A DNA stretch of 64,000 nucleotides from Enoplolaimus lenunculus (GCA_030248215.1 JASANG010002718.1:24152-88151), one strand, 5' to 3'. Positions 1-10,641 are shown, counted from the stretch's first letter. Notes: generated by a model not told the origin, from the sequence alone. Numbers and translations are program-made.

Positions 1-738
1 AGCTTGAAATTAGGTTTCAGATGAAATATAAAACAGTTTTTTGTTTCAAATTTCAGATGAAATATAAAACAGTTTTTTTGTTTCAAATTTAAGCTTGAAA
101 TTAGATTTCAGATGAAATATAAAACAGTTTTTTTGTTTCAAATTTAAGCTTGAAATTAGGTTTCAGATGAGATATAAAACAGTTTTTTTGTTTCAAATTT
201 AAGCTTGAAATTAGGTTTCAGATGAGATATAAAACAGTTTTTTGTTTCAAATTTAAGCTTGAAATTAGGTTTCAGATGAGATATAAAACAGTTTTTTTTG
301 TTTCAAATTTAAGCTTGAAATTAGATTTCAGATGAAATATAAAACAGTTTTTTGTTTCAAATTTAAGCTTGAAATTAGATTTCAGATGAAATATAAAACA
401 GTTGTTTTGTTTCAAATTTAAGCTTGAAATTAGATTTCAGATGAGATATAAAACAGTTTTTTTGTTTCAAATTTAAGCTTGAAATTAGATTTCAGATGAA
501 ATATAAAACAGTTTTTTGTTTCAAATTTAAGCTTGAAATTAGATTTCAGATGAAATATAAAACAGTTTTTTTGTTTCAAATTTAAGCTTGAAATTAGGTT
601 TCAGATGAGATATAAAACAGTTTTTTGTTTCAAATTTAAGCTTGAAATTAGATTTCAGATGAAATATAAAACAGTTTTTTGTTTCAAATTTAAGCTTGAA
701 ATTAGATTTCAGATGAAATATGAAACAGTTTTTTGTCA
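1..738. repeat. 55-bp tandem satellite
   Basis: About 13 direct copies of a 54-56-bp AT-rich unit beginning AAGCTTGAAATTAG, each with an AAACAG plus T-run segment of variable length. The array runs off the left edge. Copies differ by A/G changes and by T-run length. Short open frames through it follow from the periodicity and are not genes. Confidence 0.95.
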
Positions 739-813
739 AAAAGTTTCTATCCCAGAACCAGTTAACCAGTTTACTTCAAGGTATATTAACCCAAAACAAA
801 ATAAAACACTTAC

Positions 814-891
814 CATCGGCCAATGTTGGCAACTTGACCTCTTCAATGGTAACTCCTGTTGTATCTATAAATTCCGTAAATGGATCAATAT
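814..891 (-). CDS. Exon of a MAM-like gene (partial)
   Basis: Exon with acceptor TATTTCAG and donor GTAAGT. It reads IDPFTEFIDTTGVTIEEVKL followed by PTLAD. The segment resembles the middle of the MAM-like domains seen at 16.7-28.9 kb, where a V-x-I/L-P-x-L stretch precedes the last strands. It begins with two bases that complete a codon left open by the exon at 963-1057 and ends with one spare base. The next exon must lie left of the window or within the satellite. Gene identity is inferred from resemblance only. Confidence 0.5.
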
Positions 892-962
892 CTGAAATAG
901 TAAACAAAAACAAAAATGTCGAAACAAAATAAATAAAAACAATCGCAGAAACGAGCACTCAC

Positions 963-1057
963 ACGTTATTAGATATGTTGCCGAATGCTTAAACACAACA
1001 GATATCGTTGCATTGAACACTTTGAGCTCGTTTGCATCCAGATCCGAAGCCAGTTTA
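963..1057 (-). CDS. Exon of a MAM-like gene (partial, 5' border unsure)
   Basis: Reads KLASDLDANELKVFNATISV and continues VFKHSATYLIT, then donor GTGAGT. The ATISVVFKHSAT stretch resembles GTISFNHWISDN in the first MAM-like domain of the gene at 16.7-30.7 kb. Phase agrees with the exon at 814-891 (T plus AT gives Tyr). The acceptor is weak (TTCAAAG) and lies beside a truncated TTAGGC MITE, so the left border of the coding segment is uncertain. No upstream exon of this gene was found. Confidence 0.4.
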
Positions 1058-1065
1058 CTTTGAAC

Positions 1066-1190
1066 CGTAAGTATGAGCATATTCCTAAGCCTAAGCCTAA
1101 GCCTAAGCCCAGCAAAAAATAGTGTAAGACTTAAGCTTACTCGTTTCTAGTCCCACAGAAAAACGTTCCGCCCCTGATGTTTACATGGGA
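1066..1190. mobile_element. TTAGGC MITE type A, fragment
   Basis: Right part of the family: AAGCCT hexamers, then CTTAAGCTTACTC, then the end AACGTTCCGCCCCTGATG and TTTACATGGG. The left end is missing. Confidence 0.8.
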
Positions 1191-1357
1191 CAATTCAACG
1201 AAACGTTTATTAGCACTTACCTTGTTGCTCAGCTACACCAAATTTCAACATGATCACATGCTGAACAAACCAACATAATATGCATTCTAAACGTACCATC
1301 ATGACTCAAAAATTATTGTGAACAGCGCATAATTGCTTCTATAACACAATATTTTAT

Positions 1358-1515
1358 TTGCCAGGATACTGGTAAATTCCAACAAATTGATTTCAATTCA
1401 GAATGAATTGAATCATTGAGTTAGAATTTAGCTCATTCAGAGCTCATAATTGTGAATTGAATGAACTCATCTGACTTAGTCAAATGGAATTAAATCAGCT
1501 CAGAGTAAGTTAATG
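1358..1515. repeat. Degenerate CACTGTAAATT foldback element
   Basis: GGTAAATTCCAACAAATTGA followed by ACTCAGAATGAATTGAATCA-like text matches one half of the foldback family seen intact at 20567-20818. Confidence 0.45.
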
Positions 1516-1614
1516 TTTGCTGTTATTATAACGCTGAATTTATATGCTGTAAAATTTCAAACCACTAAAGTATCCAACATCATCGAAATGTTACAGAACC
1601 GGGCCGATGTAAAG

Positions 1615-1765
1615 AACAGGGTAGTTTGTACTGAATATCCTTTTTCTGTTATCCGGTAACAATCGGTATCCGGTGATATTTCTGGTTCCGTGGTAGAAAT
1701 ATCAAAAATTTCGTTCTGTTATTTTGAAAACTATCCGTTTCCATTTCCGTTGTTTTAGTTAACCT
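1615..1765. repeat. Fragment of the CAGGGTT hAT-like family
   Basis: Repeated TATCCGGTAACAATCGGTATC and TATCCGTTTCCATTTCCG blocks match the interior of the elements at 20205-20485 and 56097-56467. No clear ends. From here to about 1930 I see nothing else. Confidence 0.4.
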
Positions 1766-1958
1766 TGCGAGGAAAATATCTAAAAGGCCCGATTGTGTAC
1801 TAAAGCCTATTAATTTATCTAAGCGTAATTCTAAGCGTATTCGTAATCCTATGCCTTGGTCTATAAGCATAATGACGGGCGACAAATTGTCGAGTCAATG
1901 AAATTTCGAATTACAAGATGTCGGGTGATAAGTTTTTGTGACACCTAATGGTAACAGT

Positions 1959-2125
1959 CAGTGCCAGAGTAGGCTAGGGTGCGGTCCTAAAATTTCGGGA
2001 TGGAGGCACTTTGTGGTGATCAAAATATTTTTCAAATTTTTGATTTAAAATCTTGTTTAAGGTGGGGCACCCCTGTGTGACGTGCCTCCAAAATGGGTGG
2101 TATGTGTGTGCCTGCTTCGGCCATG
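1959..2125. mobile_element. CAGNGCC element, 8-bp target duplication
   Basis: A 167-bp element with ends CAGTGCCAGAG and GCTTCGGCCATG, flanked by the exact 8-bp direct repeat GTAACAGT (1951-1958 and 2126-2133). Its interior matches, in reverse, the copies at 23769-23938 and 3330-3377/9251-9376. CAGNG ends with 8-bp duplications fit the hAT superfamily; non-autonomous. Confidence 0.75.
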
Positions 2126-2136
2126 GTAACAGTATC

Positions 2137-2325
2137 GGCCAATGTTACTTTTAGGGCCGTAACAGTAGATTAAGCGTATTCCTAAGCCTAAGCCTAAGCC
2201 TAAGCGTTGCAAAAGCGTATTCCTCGCCTGAGGCTAAGCTTAAGCAAAAAATGTAGTCTACAATGTAAGCCTACTCTTCTACAGACCCACCAGAAACCGG
2301 GACGGCCTTAAAAGTAACATGGGCC
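2137..2325. mobile_element. TTAGGC MITE type C
   Basis: Ends GGCCAATGTTACTTTTAGGG and (right, inverted) GGGACGGCC...AAGTAACATGGGCC. The interior has three AAGCCT hexamers. The flanks ACAGTATC and ATAGTATC match at 7 of 8 positions as a target duplication. Confidence 0.85.
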
Positions 2326-2696
2326 ATAGTATCGATAGACGGCAATTTGCATTTGAGATTTATTTGAAAACCACTATTGGCATTCATTCAATTTATGACT
2401 TAATTGTAATGCTAATAATTTCTTAACATAGAATTTTACCTAAACATAACTTTAAGTTACCATTTCTACGAGTAGCATTAAAATTCAACGAAAAATTAAA
2501 TCTGCTGACACGCTACAACAGCCACGTAACCAGAACCTTAGGATGAAGTCGGGATGACGAAGGCTTACGTCATGAAAATTACAGAAATAGACTTTTTACA
2601 CTTTTGGATCCTCTTAGGGCTTTAGCTCAAGTTTTGACTAGGCTTAGGTTTGCGAAAGGTATTTAGGTCAAGTTTGAGATTTTTTTCAACCTAAAC

Positions 2697-2872
2697 AAGC
2701 GTATTCCTAAGCGTAAGCCTAAGCCTAAGCGTTGCAAAAGCCAAAAGCATATTCCAAAGCCTAAGTGTAAGCGTCAACCTAAGCCTAAGCAAAAGATGTC
2801 GTCTAGAATATAAGCCTACTTTTTTACAGACCCGAATCAGAACCCGGGACGTCCTTAAAAGTAACATGGGCC
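2697..2872. mobile_element. TTAGGC MITE type C, 5' truncated
   Basis: AAGCCTAAGC hexamers and GTTGCAAAAG, then the type C right end CCTTAAAAGTAACATGGGCC. The left inverted repeat is absent. Confidence 0.8.
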
Positions 2873-2999
2873 AATATTTGAAAAATGTTTTATTTTTGTG
2901 CCAACACAATTGAGAAAAACAAAGTGGCGAGTGCACCGAAATTTTTAAGATTTTGGATTAATTTCGTAATTTTTATTTCGTTTCAAATAATTGCGTCAT

Positions 3000-3165
3000 A
3001 TCGGCAACGAAATAATTCCGAGATTTATACTTGATTTATAACTAATTTTGACCATAAAAACAACAGAATTTCTGTTATTTGTGTAACGGAAACGGAAACG
3101 TTAACAGACACTGATCTTTACCGCGAATCGGAAACGGACACGGATATTCAGTTACACCCTACTGG
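3000..3165. repeat. Fragment of the CAGGGTT hAT-like family
   Basis: Alternating GGAAACGGAAACG and CGGACACGGATATTCAG blocks ending in TACACCCTAC, as in the right part of the element at 56097-56467, in the other orientation. Confidence 0.4.
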
Positions 3166-3573
3166 ATTGGGATCGTTTAGACGCGTGCTGTACCAACTAT
3201 TAACGTGTGATTGGCATAAAGTTGTGTTTGTTTCAAAATTTTCGGTCAAATTCAATAATTTTATCGTTTAATGGTAGGCTTAAATGTTGAGTCAACTGAC
3301 AATAGTTTATTACGCACAAATCGTTTGGAATTAGGGCCATAGCAGCCACCCACCGGCATCCATATCACCCATTTGGAGGCCAATGTAAAGATCAGGGTCG
3401 AAACGCTTTTCTGTGAGACTACAATAGAGTGAGCTTAAGCTTTAGCTTAATATTTTTGCTTGGCTTAGGCTTAGTCTTAGGCTTAGAAATATGCTCATTT
3501 TTACGCTTTAGCCTTAGGCTTAGGTTTAGGAATATGCTCACTCTTACGCTTAGGCTTAGGCTTAGGCCTAGGA

Positions 3574-3630
3574 GTATAGTTAAATATCACGTATTAATAG
3601 TTAAATATCACGTAGGTTTATTGTGCGTTA
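3574..3630 (-). repeat. Left terminal repeat of the Gypsy element
   Basis: Two copies of the 21-bp unit plus GGTTTATTGTGCGTTAAGTG, in the same orientation as at 9007-9212. The piece between here and the integrase (3631-3884) has no recognised coding. Confidence 0.65.
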
Positions 3631-3884
3631 AGTGGCAAAAATGAAATATAACAAAACACCCAGAATAGAACACGGAACCAAAAATAGTAATCTACTTTCG
3701 CCCCCAAAACATGGCTCATGAAATTTTCCAACTTCAGTATGCAAAATAGCTTTATGCAGATTTCTTGCATTTCGCCCTTGATTCATTTTTATCCATCAAT
3801 TATGTATCATGCCGCAAGTCAAGCAAAACAACCTACAAATGCCCCTCCATTTTAAGCGGAGCCCACTTTGCTGACTGCAGTTAA

Positions 3885-5260
3885 CTACACAAAACGAACA
3901 CACTTTTCCCTAGCATCCGGGGCACGAGCAGTATTCAAATGTTCGCATGCTAGCAGAAATGCATGTCGCAAGTCACGTCTTTTTACGCTTGAGTCCGCAC
4001 TGAAGGGTTTGACATCCGAAGCAGGAACATACGCTACCCTATTTGTGTGAAAAAATTTTACAGCCACCGTTTGTGGTGATTTTTTATGGCGTCCCAAGTC
4101 TGTAGTTTTAGGCGAAATTACCACCGCTGGCCACCATGGCCAATACCGCACCTTAGCCAAAACAACCGATCCGATTCGACCGCGCGGTACAATTGGTGCC
4201 ACTTCACGAGGATCCATCTTTGATAGCTCGTTATCTGTACTCTGGTGTAGAAATGCGGGCTTCACTCTGTCAATGCTAACACGATCATGAACGCCCTTAA
4301 TCTCCACGACCACCGTTTTCTCGTCCCGCTCCTTTATTAAATACGGACCTTGGTAACGCGGCTGTAAAGAATTTTTAACGGCATCATCACGAATCCAAAC
4401 ATGCGTTGCCGTGGACAGTTCGGGCGGCACGTACCAGTTGGCAGAATGACGACGGTCCGGGGCATTGCTAAATTTGACCGCCGTAAACAGTCGTTCCATA
4501 AAATCCGGCGACTCAGATACGTCTGATGATGCACCGACAGTAAAATAATGATGAGGTAAATCAATGGTGGATCCGAATACCATTTGACATGGTGCGAAAT
4601 CCTTGTCATTGAGTGCGGAACGAATACCAAGAAGAACCATGGGAAGAGACGTTATCCAGGACGATGTTGAGCAATGTGCACGTAGGCCGGTTTTGAGTGT
4701 GCGATGAAACCGTTCCACCGCCCCATTGCACGATGGATGATATGCAGTGGTTCGGCGACGCGGCTGACTCAAATTGAGCCCCGCGGTCGGAAATAAGCAT
4801 ACGAGGTACTCCAAACCGGCTAATCCACCCTGAGATTAGCGCAGATGCAACCGTTTCGGCAGTGATATCCGAAACCGGTACAGCCTCCGGCCATCGGCTA
4901 AATCGGTCGATGATTGTTACTAAATAGCGGTTACCATCAACGGGAGGTAATGGTCCAACTATATCTACATGAACTGTATGGAACCTTCCAGTTGTAGGAA
5001 TTTGACCAATTGGTGTCTTCGTATGCCGAAACACTTTGTTACGTTGACAGTCTACACATTCTTGGCACCACCGTTTAACATCCCGATTAATGCCGGGCCA
5101 AACGTAGTATTGTGAAACCTCGCTTAACGTTGCCCGAGAGCCAAGATGCGCGAGGTTGTGTATTTTTTGAAACACGCCAAACCGAGAACTTCCTGGAATA
5201 TATGGACGAAGTCGCGGATTTTGACGCGTCACAATAGATCGTTTTTCCGCCCACATCAAG
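3885..5260 (-). mobile_element. Gypsy integrase region with PWWP-like tail
   Basis: Fossil integrase. Visible parts in order are the His/Cys zinc region ([15 protein letters not shown]), the DDE core ([32 protein letters not shown]), and the GPY/F module (LQPRYQGPYLIKERD). About 40 residues further on comes a segment at 3990-4178 reading GSVVLAKVRYWPWWPAVV and then VAVKFFHTNRVAYVPASDV, which has the layout of a PWWP chromatin-reader domain. Gypsy integrases often end in a chromodomain; I know of no common PWWP version. Broken as part of the element. Confidence 0.8.
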
Positions 5261-5499
5261 TTGCTTAATTGGAAGTTTCGTTGACTTGACGAAGGACATT
5301 AAGTTACTATCGGCGGCTTGTGCTGCGGCCAATTGGTCATCGAAAGTGACAGAGATAGCACAAACGGGGCGGGATAGGGCATCCGCCACAATATTGTCAG
5401 CCCCAGAGACGTGCCGAATGTCACAATTAAACTCTGAAATAAATGATAGCCACCGAGACTGCTGAGCCGATGGTTTCACCATAGACAACGCGTTGACGA

Positions 5500-6410
5500 G
5501 CGGCTTGTGATCAGTCAGAATCGTAAAAGTTGAACACTAGAGCCATGAAAAATGTTTCAGCGCCTTATAAATAGCGAACAGTTCTCGATCGAATGTCGAT
5601 TTTCTGGACTCCAACTCTGTCAGTTTCTCGGAGTAAAACGCCAAAGGCTCGGAGATATTGCCGTGCGTTTGGTTTAGGACCGCGCCAACAGCGACATTAG
5701 ATGCATCCGTGACTAATTGGATTTATGGCAGATGGATCCGGAAACGCTAACGTGACAGAGCTTGCGACTGCAGTTTTGAGAGCTTCAAACGCGTTGCTGG
5801 CTTCAGTAGTCCAAGTGATGTTGGCTTTTCTGTCGCAGGTTTTACCACGCATTAAAAAGGTCAACGGTGCGGCAACGCCCGAAAACGAAGGAACGAACCG
5901 GTGATAGAAGCCTGCCATGCCTAGAAAACGTCTAAGTCCCTTTAGATTATCGGGTCGCTTAAACTCTATAATTGCTTTTACTTTGTCTGGAATTGGGCGT
6001 ATCCCATACGCGTCCACCTCGACGCCAACAAAATTAACGGTTTGACTGAACAGGACGCATTTATCAGAACGAAGCCGGAGCCCATGCCTGTCCAGTCGAC
6101 TAAGAACTTCCCGAAGATGCTCCAAATGTTGTGCTGGATTACTGCTCGCGATTAATATATCATCTAAGTAGACTCTAACGTAGCTTAAATCACTTAATAT
6201 TGAATCCATTAGGCGTTGAAATGTTTGAGCAGCATTGCGAAATCCAAAAAACATCCTTCGAAACAGAAACAACCCAAAAGGGGTTGTGACTGCAGATTTT
6301 GCTTGATCATTTTTGGCGATCGGTATCTGGGTATAGGCGGAAACCAGATCCAGTTTGGAAAATATGGTTGTCCCATAGAGATCGCTCGACAGGTCAGCCA
6401 GATTCGGCAT
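5500..6410 (-). mobile_element. Gypsy reverse transcriptase and RNase H region
   Basis: Fossil RT with SKLDLVSAYTQIPIA, FGLFLFRRMFFGFRNAAQTF, the catalytic YLDD (VRVYLDDILIAS) and the RT-connection stretch RRFLGMAGFYHRFVPSFSGV, followed by RNase H-like sequence to about 5500. The YLDD context and the domain order place it in Ty3/Gypsy. The upstream end of the RT is separated from the protease by the MITE at 6443-6956. Confidence 0.85.
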
Positions 6411-6442
6411 CGGATAGCGATCCGGCTCGGTTTGCTGATTTA

Positions 6443-6956
6443 TGCGGGGTTCACGTTACCAGTTGTGCGCTTGGTACCTGTTTTGTCACTGTGCCCATGG
6501 CGGTACACACTAACTTTTTTGTTACCCATATGGATACCAACAGAAAATAAAATGTTGCACATAGCTAGGTTTTTGAAATATTGACCTACCCATATGGGTA
6601 GAGTCGAGATGTCTACTCGTAGCCCATATAGATGTCAACATAATGCACTTTCAAGCTTGCTTTTTAAAACAGCTCAGTACAGTGAGTTTTGTTTTACAAG
6701 TCTGGTTTAGTCTTTTTTACAATATATCTTGGGAAAAAATCTAAAAAATTACATAAACTATAAATATTGTTAAAACAAACTCAAGGTACCCGTATGGGTA
6801 ACAAACCGAAGACTAGCTACCCATAGCTACAAACGTAAGGTACCCATGTGGGTACTAGCTAGCTAGCAACCTATTCATATAGGTTGTTTCTACCTCCTGC
6901 TATGGGTAGGTGACAAAACAGATCCCAAGCGCACAATCGGTAACGTAAACCCCGCA
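6443..6956. mobile_element. TGCGGGG MITE, 514 bp
   Basis: Inverted ends TGCGGGGTTCACGTTACC and GGTAACGTAAACCCCGCA with about 45 bp of pairing, including GTGCGCTTGG and TGTTTTGTCA. Flanks TTA/TAG. The same 514-bp structure recurs at 24943-25456. The interior has several CCCATATGGGTA palindromes and no coding capacity. It sits inside the Gypsy element, so it is younger than that insertion. Confidence 0.9.
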
Positions 6957-6973
6957 TAGCTTCCTGGTGTCCC

Positions 6974-7655
6974 CTATAGGACGCCAAGGTGTTTTAGAAT
7001 CTGCCTTTGGAACCATATGTAGCACGGAGGCATAGGGAGATTCCCCACGATATACCACACCCTTTTTTCCCAGTAAGCAAATACCTGCTTTGCAATTGCC
7101 AATTTCGGTCCAACGAGACGTCGTGGTCGATCATAACAAGGTGGACCGGTGGTTACTATCTGATGTTCAATGCCGTGCTGAACAGGCGCAAAAGCATTCA
7201 CTGGTTTAAAAATGTCTGGAAACTCGCCAAACAAGCAACGAACAACATGCAATTTGTCAGGCATGGCAACACGATATGTCGTACATTGGGGGGAAGTTGA
7301 CGATGCTGAGTGACACAACTGGCTTGTCACTGGAACTAAACGATTATGGACACAGTCAACCGCAAACCCATAGTGACACAAGAAATCGCGGCCCAGAATA
7401 GCATTCTCAACATCCGCAACAAAAAATGTCCATTGAAACACCGTATGACACCCCTCTAGACGAAAAGTAAGCCGATGCGTCCCCCTAACATGAAGGGAAG
7501 TGCCGTTCGCAGCTTTAACGTTAACAGGTTGGAAGCGGAGGGGCGTAATAGTCGGCGCCTGCGCAGGTTGACTAAATGACATTGAACTCCCACTGTCGGC
7601 AATGAACTGGCCAACAGCGGTTGCGCCGATGAAAACAGCGTTAACAGCCCCACCG
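6974..7655 (-). mobile_element. Gypsy protease region
   Basis: Fossil retropepsin: a D-S-G active-site triplet in FIADSGSSMSF near 7590, then the family-typical ILGRDFLCHYG followed by a basic linker towards the RT. Part of the decayed element. Confidence 0.75.
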
Positions 7656-7679
7656 CCTGCGGAACGAGGGGTTGGGGTT

Positions 7680-8812
7680 ATCCGTTTCCCGACGTTACGT
7701 TCGAATCAGACGAAGACTGATATGAACAGAACGATGCTCCAGGGCACCGCTGCGCGTCACTTCCATACTTGAAGTGGTACCAACAAAGGCGGGGCGCACG
7801 TCGTTTCGACTGCGACCGGGAGCGGAGCCGAGAAAAATTACGTCGATCGCGTCTAGATTGATCGTCGGATTGGCCTTTGAACTTACGATAGTTTGAGCCA
7901 CTGTTTGCTAGTCTGCGGACAGCCACAGTTAGTTCCGCTATCTGCTTCTCGATTGTAGTTTGCCATTGATTCGAATTGTCTGTATTCCCATGCGGAATGT
8001 CGTGGTTAATCTGATTAACTAAGGTAGGATCAGCCATCTCCAGCATTGTATCTGCTATACGTGTTAACTGTTCGAGCGGCACATTGTCCATTGATACTAA
8101 AGTAAGTCGAATCCGCTCTGGTAGAATTTCGAGAAACCGCAAACGAACCAGCTCCGGACTGTTCGGAGCTAATTCAAGCAGCTCGCGGAGTGCGCTGGAG
8201 GGCTTGCGGCCCTTAAGATCTTTTTCTTCCAACAACTTGCGCAGCATACTCGATTAGTGTACGTTTGATCTCCGTGAACGATGCGTTTAGATCCACTCCT
8301 GATTCGTGGATCATCGCGTTGTCAATGACTCGAAGAACGTTACGTTTTTTGAGACCATCGTCAATGTAGCCCAGAATCTGATCTACTTGATTGAACCAGG
8401 ATTGAGGTGTTTTAGGGTTGAACGGTGGCAATCGATGGAATTGAATTGAGTCATTTGAACATTACAGACCCTCACTACGTACCGCAGCTGTGGACTGAAC
8501 TAATGCGAGTGCCACTTGATTGTAGGCCAATTGCAAAACATCAGGCCCAAATTGAGCTAGAAGAGCCACCATCCCATCCTTTGTTGACGGTAAATCAAAA
8601 GTTGCATCGCTTGCGTGCAGGAGTCTTAGCATGCCTGCAAGTGTGTCCTTAGCTTGATGAGACAAATTGATTGGGCCAGGATTACGCTCAACACATCTGA
8701 TTAGCAGCAAAACACGAAGACTTGTCACCTGACGATTTCCTAAGCTTCGATTGCCGCCGACGAGAAAAACAGAGCTAATTAAGCATGAATGTTGCGTGAT
8801 AGGAATGAGCAC
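7680..8812 (-). mobile_element. Gypsy gag region
   Basis: Fossil gag: a helical capsid-like stretch (SWFNQVDQILGYIDD, LLELAPNSPELVRLRFLEIL, DNVPLEQLTRIADTMLEMAD), an Arg/Ser-rich basic tract, and a zinc-finger-like end CWYHFKYGSDAQRCPGASFC of the kind seen in several invertebrate Gypsy gags. Decayed. Confidence 0.7.
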
Positions 8813-9006
8813 CCGGCCCGTTCTGTGATTAAAACGTTTGAATCTCGTAGCACAGAAAATCGAGTAAAGTAGGAATCGGCTGAACTCACATCACTGAAAA
8901 TAACCACAGGGCGCAGAGCCGGATGCTTGACCACCATCCACGCAAATGCCACCATTAATGAGACAGCCCGAAATAGGGGTTGACGTGCTCGGCTCGGAGT
9001 CACCAT

Positions 9007-9212
9007 TTATAGTTAAATATCACGTATGTAGTTAAATATCACGTATTAATAGTTAAATATCACGTATTAATAGTTAAATATCACGTATTAATAGTTAAAT
9101 ATCACGTATTAATAGTTAAATATCACGTATTAATAGTTAAATATCACGTATTAATAGTTAAATATCACGTATTAATAGTTAAATATCACGTAGGTTTATT
9201 GTGCGTTAAGTG
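9007..9212 (-). repeat. Right terminal repeat with 21-bp array
   Basis: Nine head-to-tail copies of AGTTAAATATCACG with a TATTAAT spacer (21-bp period), then GGTTTATTGTGCGTTAAGTG. Only two units are present at the left end of the Gypsy element, so unit number changed after or during insertion. Confidence 0.85.
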
Positions 9213-9649
9213 CTTATAATACTGTTCCGCCCCTGTTCTTTACATTGGCCCATTTGGGCGGTCCTCAACCCCAAAGCGGGTTCCATTCCTAACAAGGTTT
9301 TAAATAAAAAATTTGAAAATTATTTTGATCGTCGAACGGCCCCCACGCCCTAGCACCTAGCCTGGTCCAACACTGCCGCCGTTTAAACCACAGGATATTA
9401 TTTATATACAGGTTTACAATATGTAATATAGTCATAGCTAACTATAGTATTTATTCATTGCTCGATAACTTGTTAACGGGCAGTGTTCCGAACCTGAGCC
9501 GAAGACATCGTTCTAAGAATATGCTAAGCATAATTATGTGCGACAAACTGTCGGGTCCACGAAATTTTTGATTTCAAATTGTTATCCGTCGACGACATGT
9601 CGTACAACAATTTGTACTGATACCTAAAAGCCGATGGGAAGCTTTAATT

Positions 9650-9712
9650 AACAAAGGCTTAGGCTTAGGAATATGCTTATAATACTGTTCTGCCCCTGTT
9701 CTTTACATTGAC
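9650..9712. mobile_element. TTAGGC MITE type A, right-end fragment
   Basis: AGGCTTAGGCTTAGGAATAT and GCTTATAATACTGTTCTGCC, ending TTTACATTGAC. The rest is missing. Confidence 0.75.
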
Positions 9713-9934
9713 TGAAACATAAAAAATACGCATCTGTTTGTGAAGTATTTCGTTTTCAATACAAAATTAACAACTTTCACTTTCAAGCCGATGTGCAGAA
9801 TTTAAAAAACAGGAAAGCTTTGGTTTGTTGAAAAATTCGACAACAATTATAAGGATGTCTGGAACTCTCATCGTCGGATATTGCATCTATATCCGTACCA
9901 CGGTTGTCCAGCAAACCGGATTCCTACACAGTAA

Positions 9935-10105
9935 GAATTATGATGAGCTGATTAATCAACTCAAAAAGCGAATTAGTCATTTCTGGTTAATATTTCTCAG
10001 TTAAAAGCAGGAAACATCAATTCGCTTTGCGCTGATTTAATTCCGGGACATTGGAAAATCTTTCACTGAATTGATTATTCAACTCATCGGAATTTACAGT
10101 GTAAA
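9935..10105. repeat. Degenerate CACTGTAAATT foldback element
   Basis: ACAGTAAGAATTATGATGAG, then GATTAATCAACTC, closing with CATCGGAATTTACAGTGTA. Decayed copy of the family. Confidence 0.5.
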
Positions 10106-10243
10106 GTGTGCAGTGTCACATGCAGTTACTTAAATATTGTTGCTTTAACGCATGCAAACCCAAAATGAACGAAATATTAATTTACTACATTAACAATAAT
10201 TTATAACGTTTATATAACTTCAAAAAGTATATAATCATACCCA

Positions 10244-10496
10244 CACTGCAAATTCCAATGAGTTGATTTTAACTCAGAATGATTTGAATCACTCAGTCTG
10301 TCGAGTTACGACTATCAGAACTCATAATTCTAAGTTGATTGGACTCATTCTGATTTAATTAATTACGCCGCCGGAATCAACTCAACTCAGAGTGAGAATC
10401 TACTCAACTCAGCGTGAGTTTACCTTAGTGTTATTAACTCAAAAATAACTAACTCTCTGACTGAGTTGATGTATGAACACATTGGAATTTACAGTG
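10244..10496. mobile_element. CACTGTAAATT foldback MITE
   Basis: Ends CACTGCAAATTCCAATGAGT and, inverted, TTGGAATTTACAGTG. The interior is made of GAGTTGA/TCAACTC words and can fold on itself. Confidence 0.75.
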
Positions 10497-10641
10497 TATG
10501 CCATACAATACTATATACTGAATAAAGTTGGCCCCAGGGCCAGTATATTAATCGACATCTGGGCTGTGCCAATAGACCGTGACAAACTTAACCAAGCTTA
10601 TTTGGTTGCTATAGTCCTCGTCGTATACCTATGTAAATTCA

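Larger units (their letters stand above)
3574..9212 (-). mobile_element. Ty3/Gypsy LTR retroelement, decayed
   Basis: A fossil Gypsy-family element reading on the minus strand in the order gag, protease, reverse transcriptase, RNase H, integrase. Both ends carry the same direct block, a 21-bp unit AGTTAAATATCACGTATTAAT followed by GGTTTATTGTGCGTTAAGTG, taken here as terminal-repeat remnants. The right end carries more 21-bp units than the left. Next to the right repeat, TGGTGACTCCGAGC is a candidate primer-binding site. It is broken in at least half a dozen places and also holds a MITE at 6443-6956. The LTRs do not show the usual TG...CA ends, so exact borders are uncertain. It is younger than the MITE it interrupts. 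Confidence 0.85.
3378..9250. mobile_element. TTAGGC MITE type A, interrupted by Gypsy
   Basis: Left piece 3378-3573 starts GGCCAATGTAAAGATCAGGG and carries TTAGGC hexamers. Right piece 9211-9250 is GCTTATAATACTGTTCCGCC and ends TTTACATTGGCC. The flanks CATTTGGA (3370-3377) and CATTTGGG (9251-9258) are a near-perfect 8-bp target duplication, so both pieces are one insertion split by the retroelement. Confidence 0.85.
3330..9376. mobile_element. CAGNGCC element split by later insertions
   Basis: Left piece 3330-3377 (AGGGCCATAGCAGCCACCC) and right piece 9251-9376 (GGTTTTAAATAAAAAATTTG, ATTATTTTGATCGTCG, CAACACTGC) line up end to end with the uninterrupted copy at 23769-23938. The gap is filled by a TTAGGC MITE that itself contains a Gypsy element. 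Confidence 0.7.

Noticed and set aside
1079-1120. Telomere end
   Set aside because: TTAGGC words are short, mixed with variants and enclosed by MITE ends in every copy.
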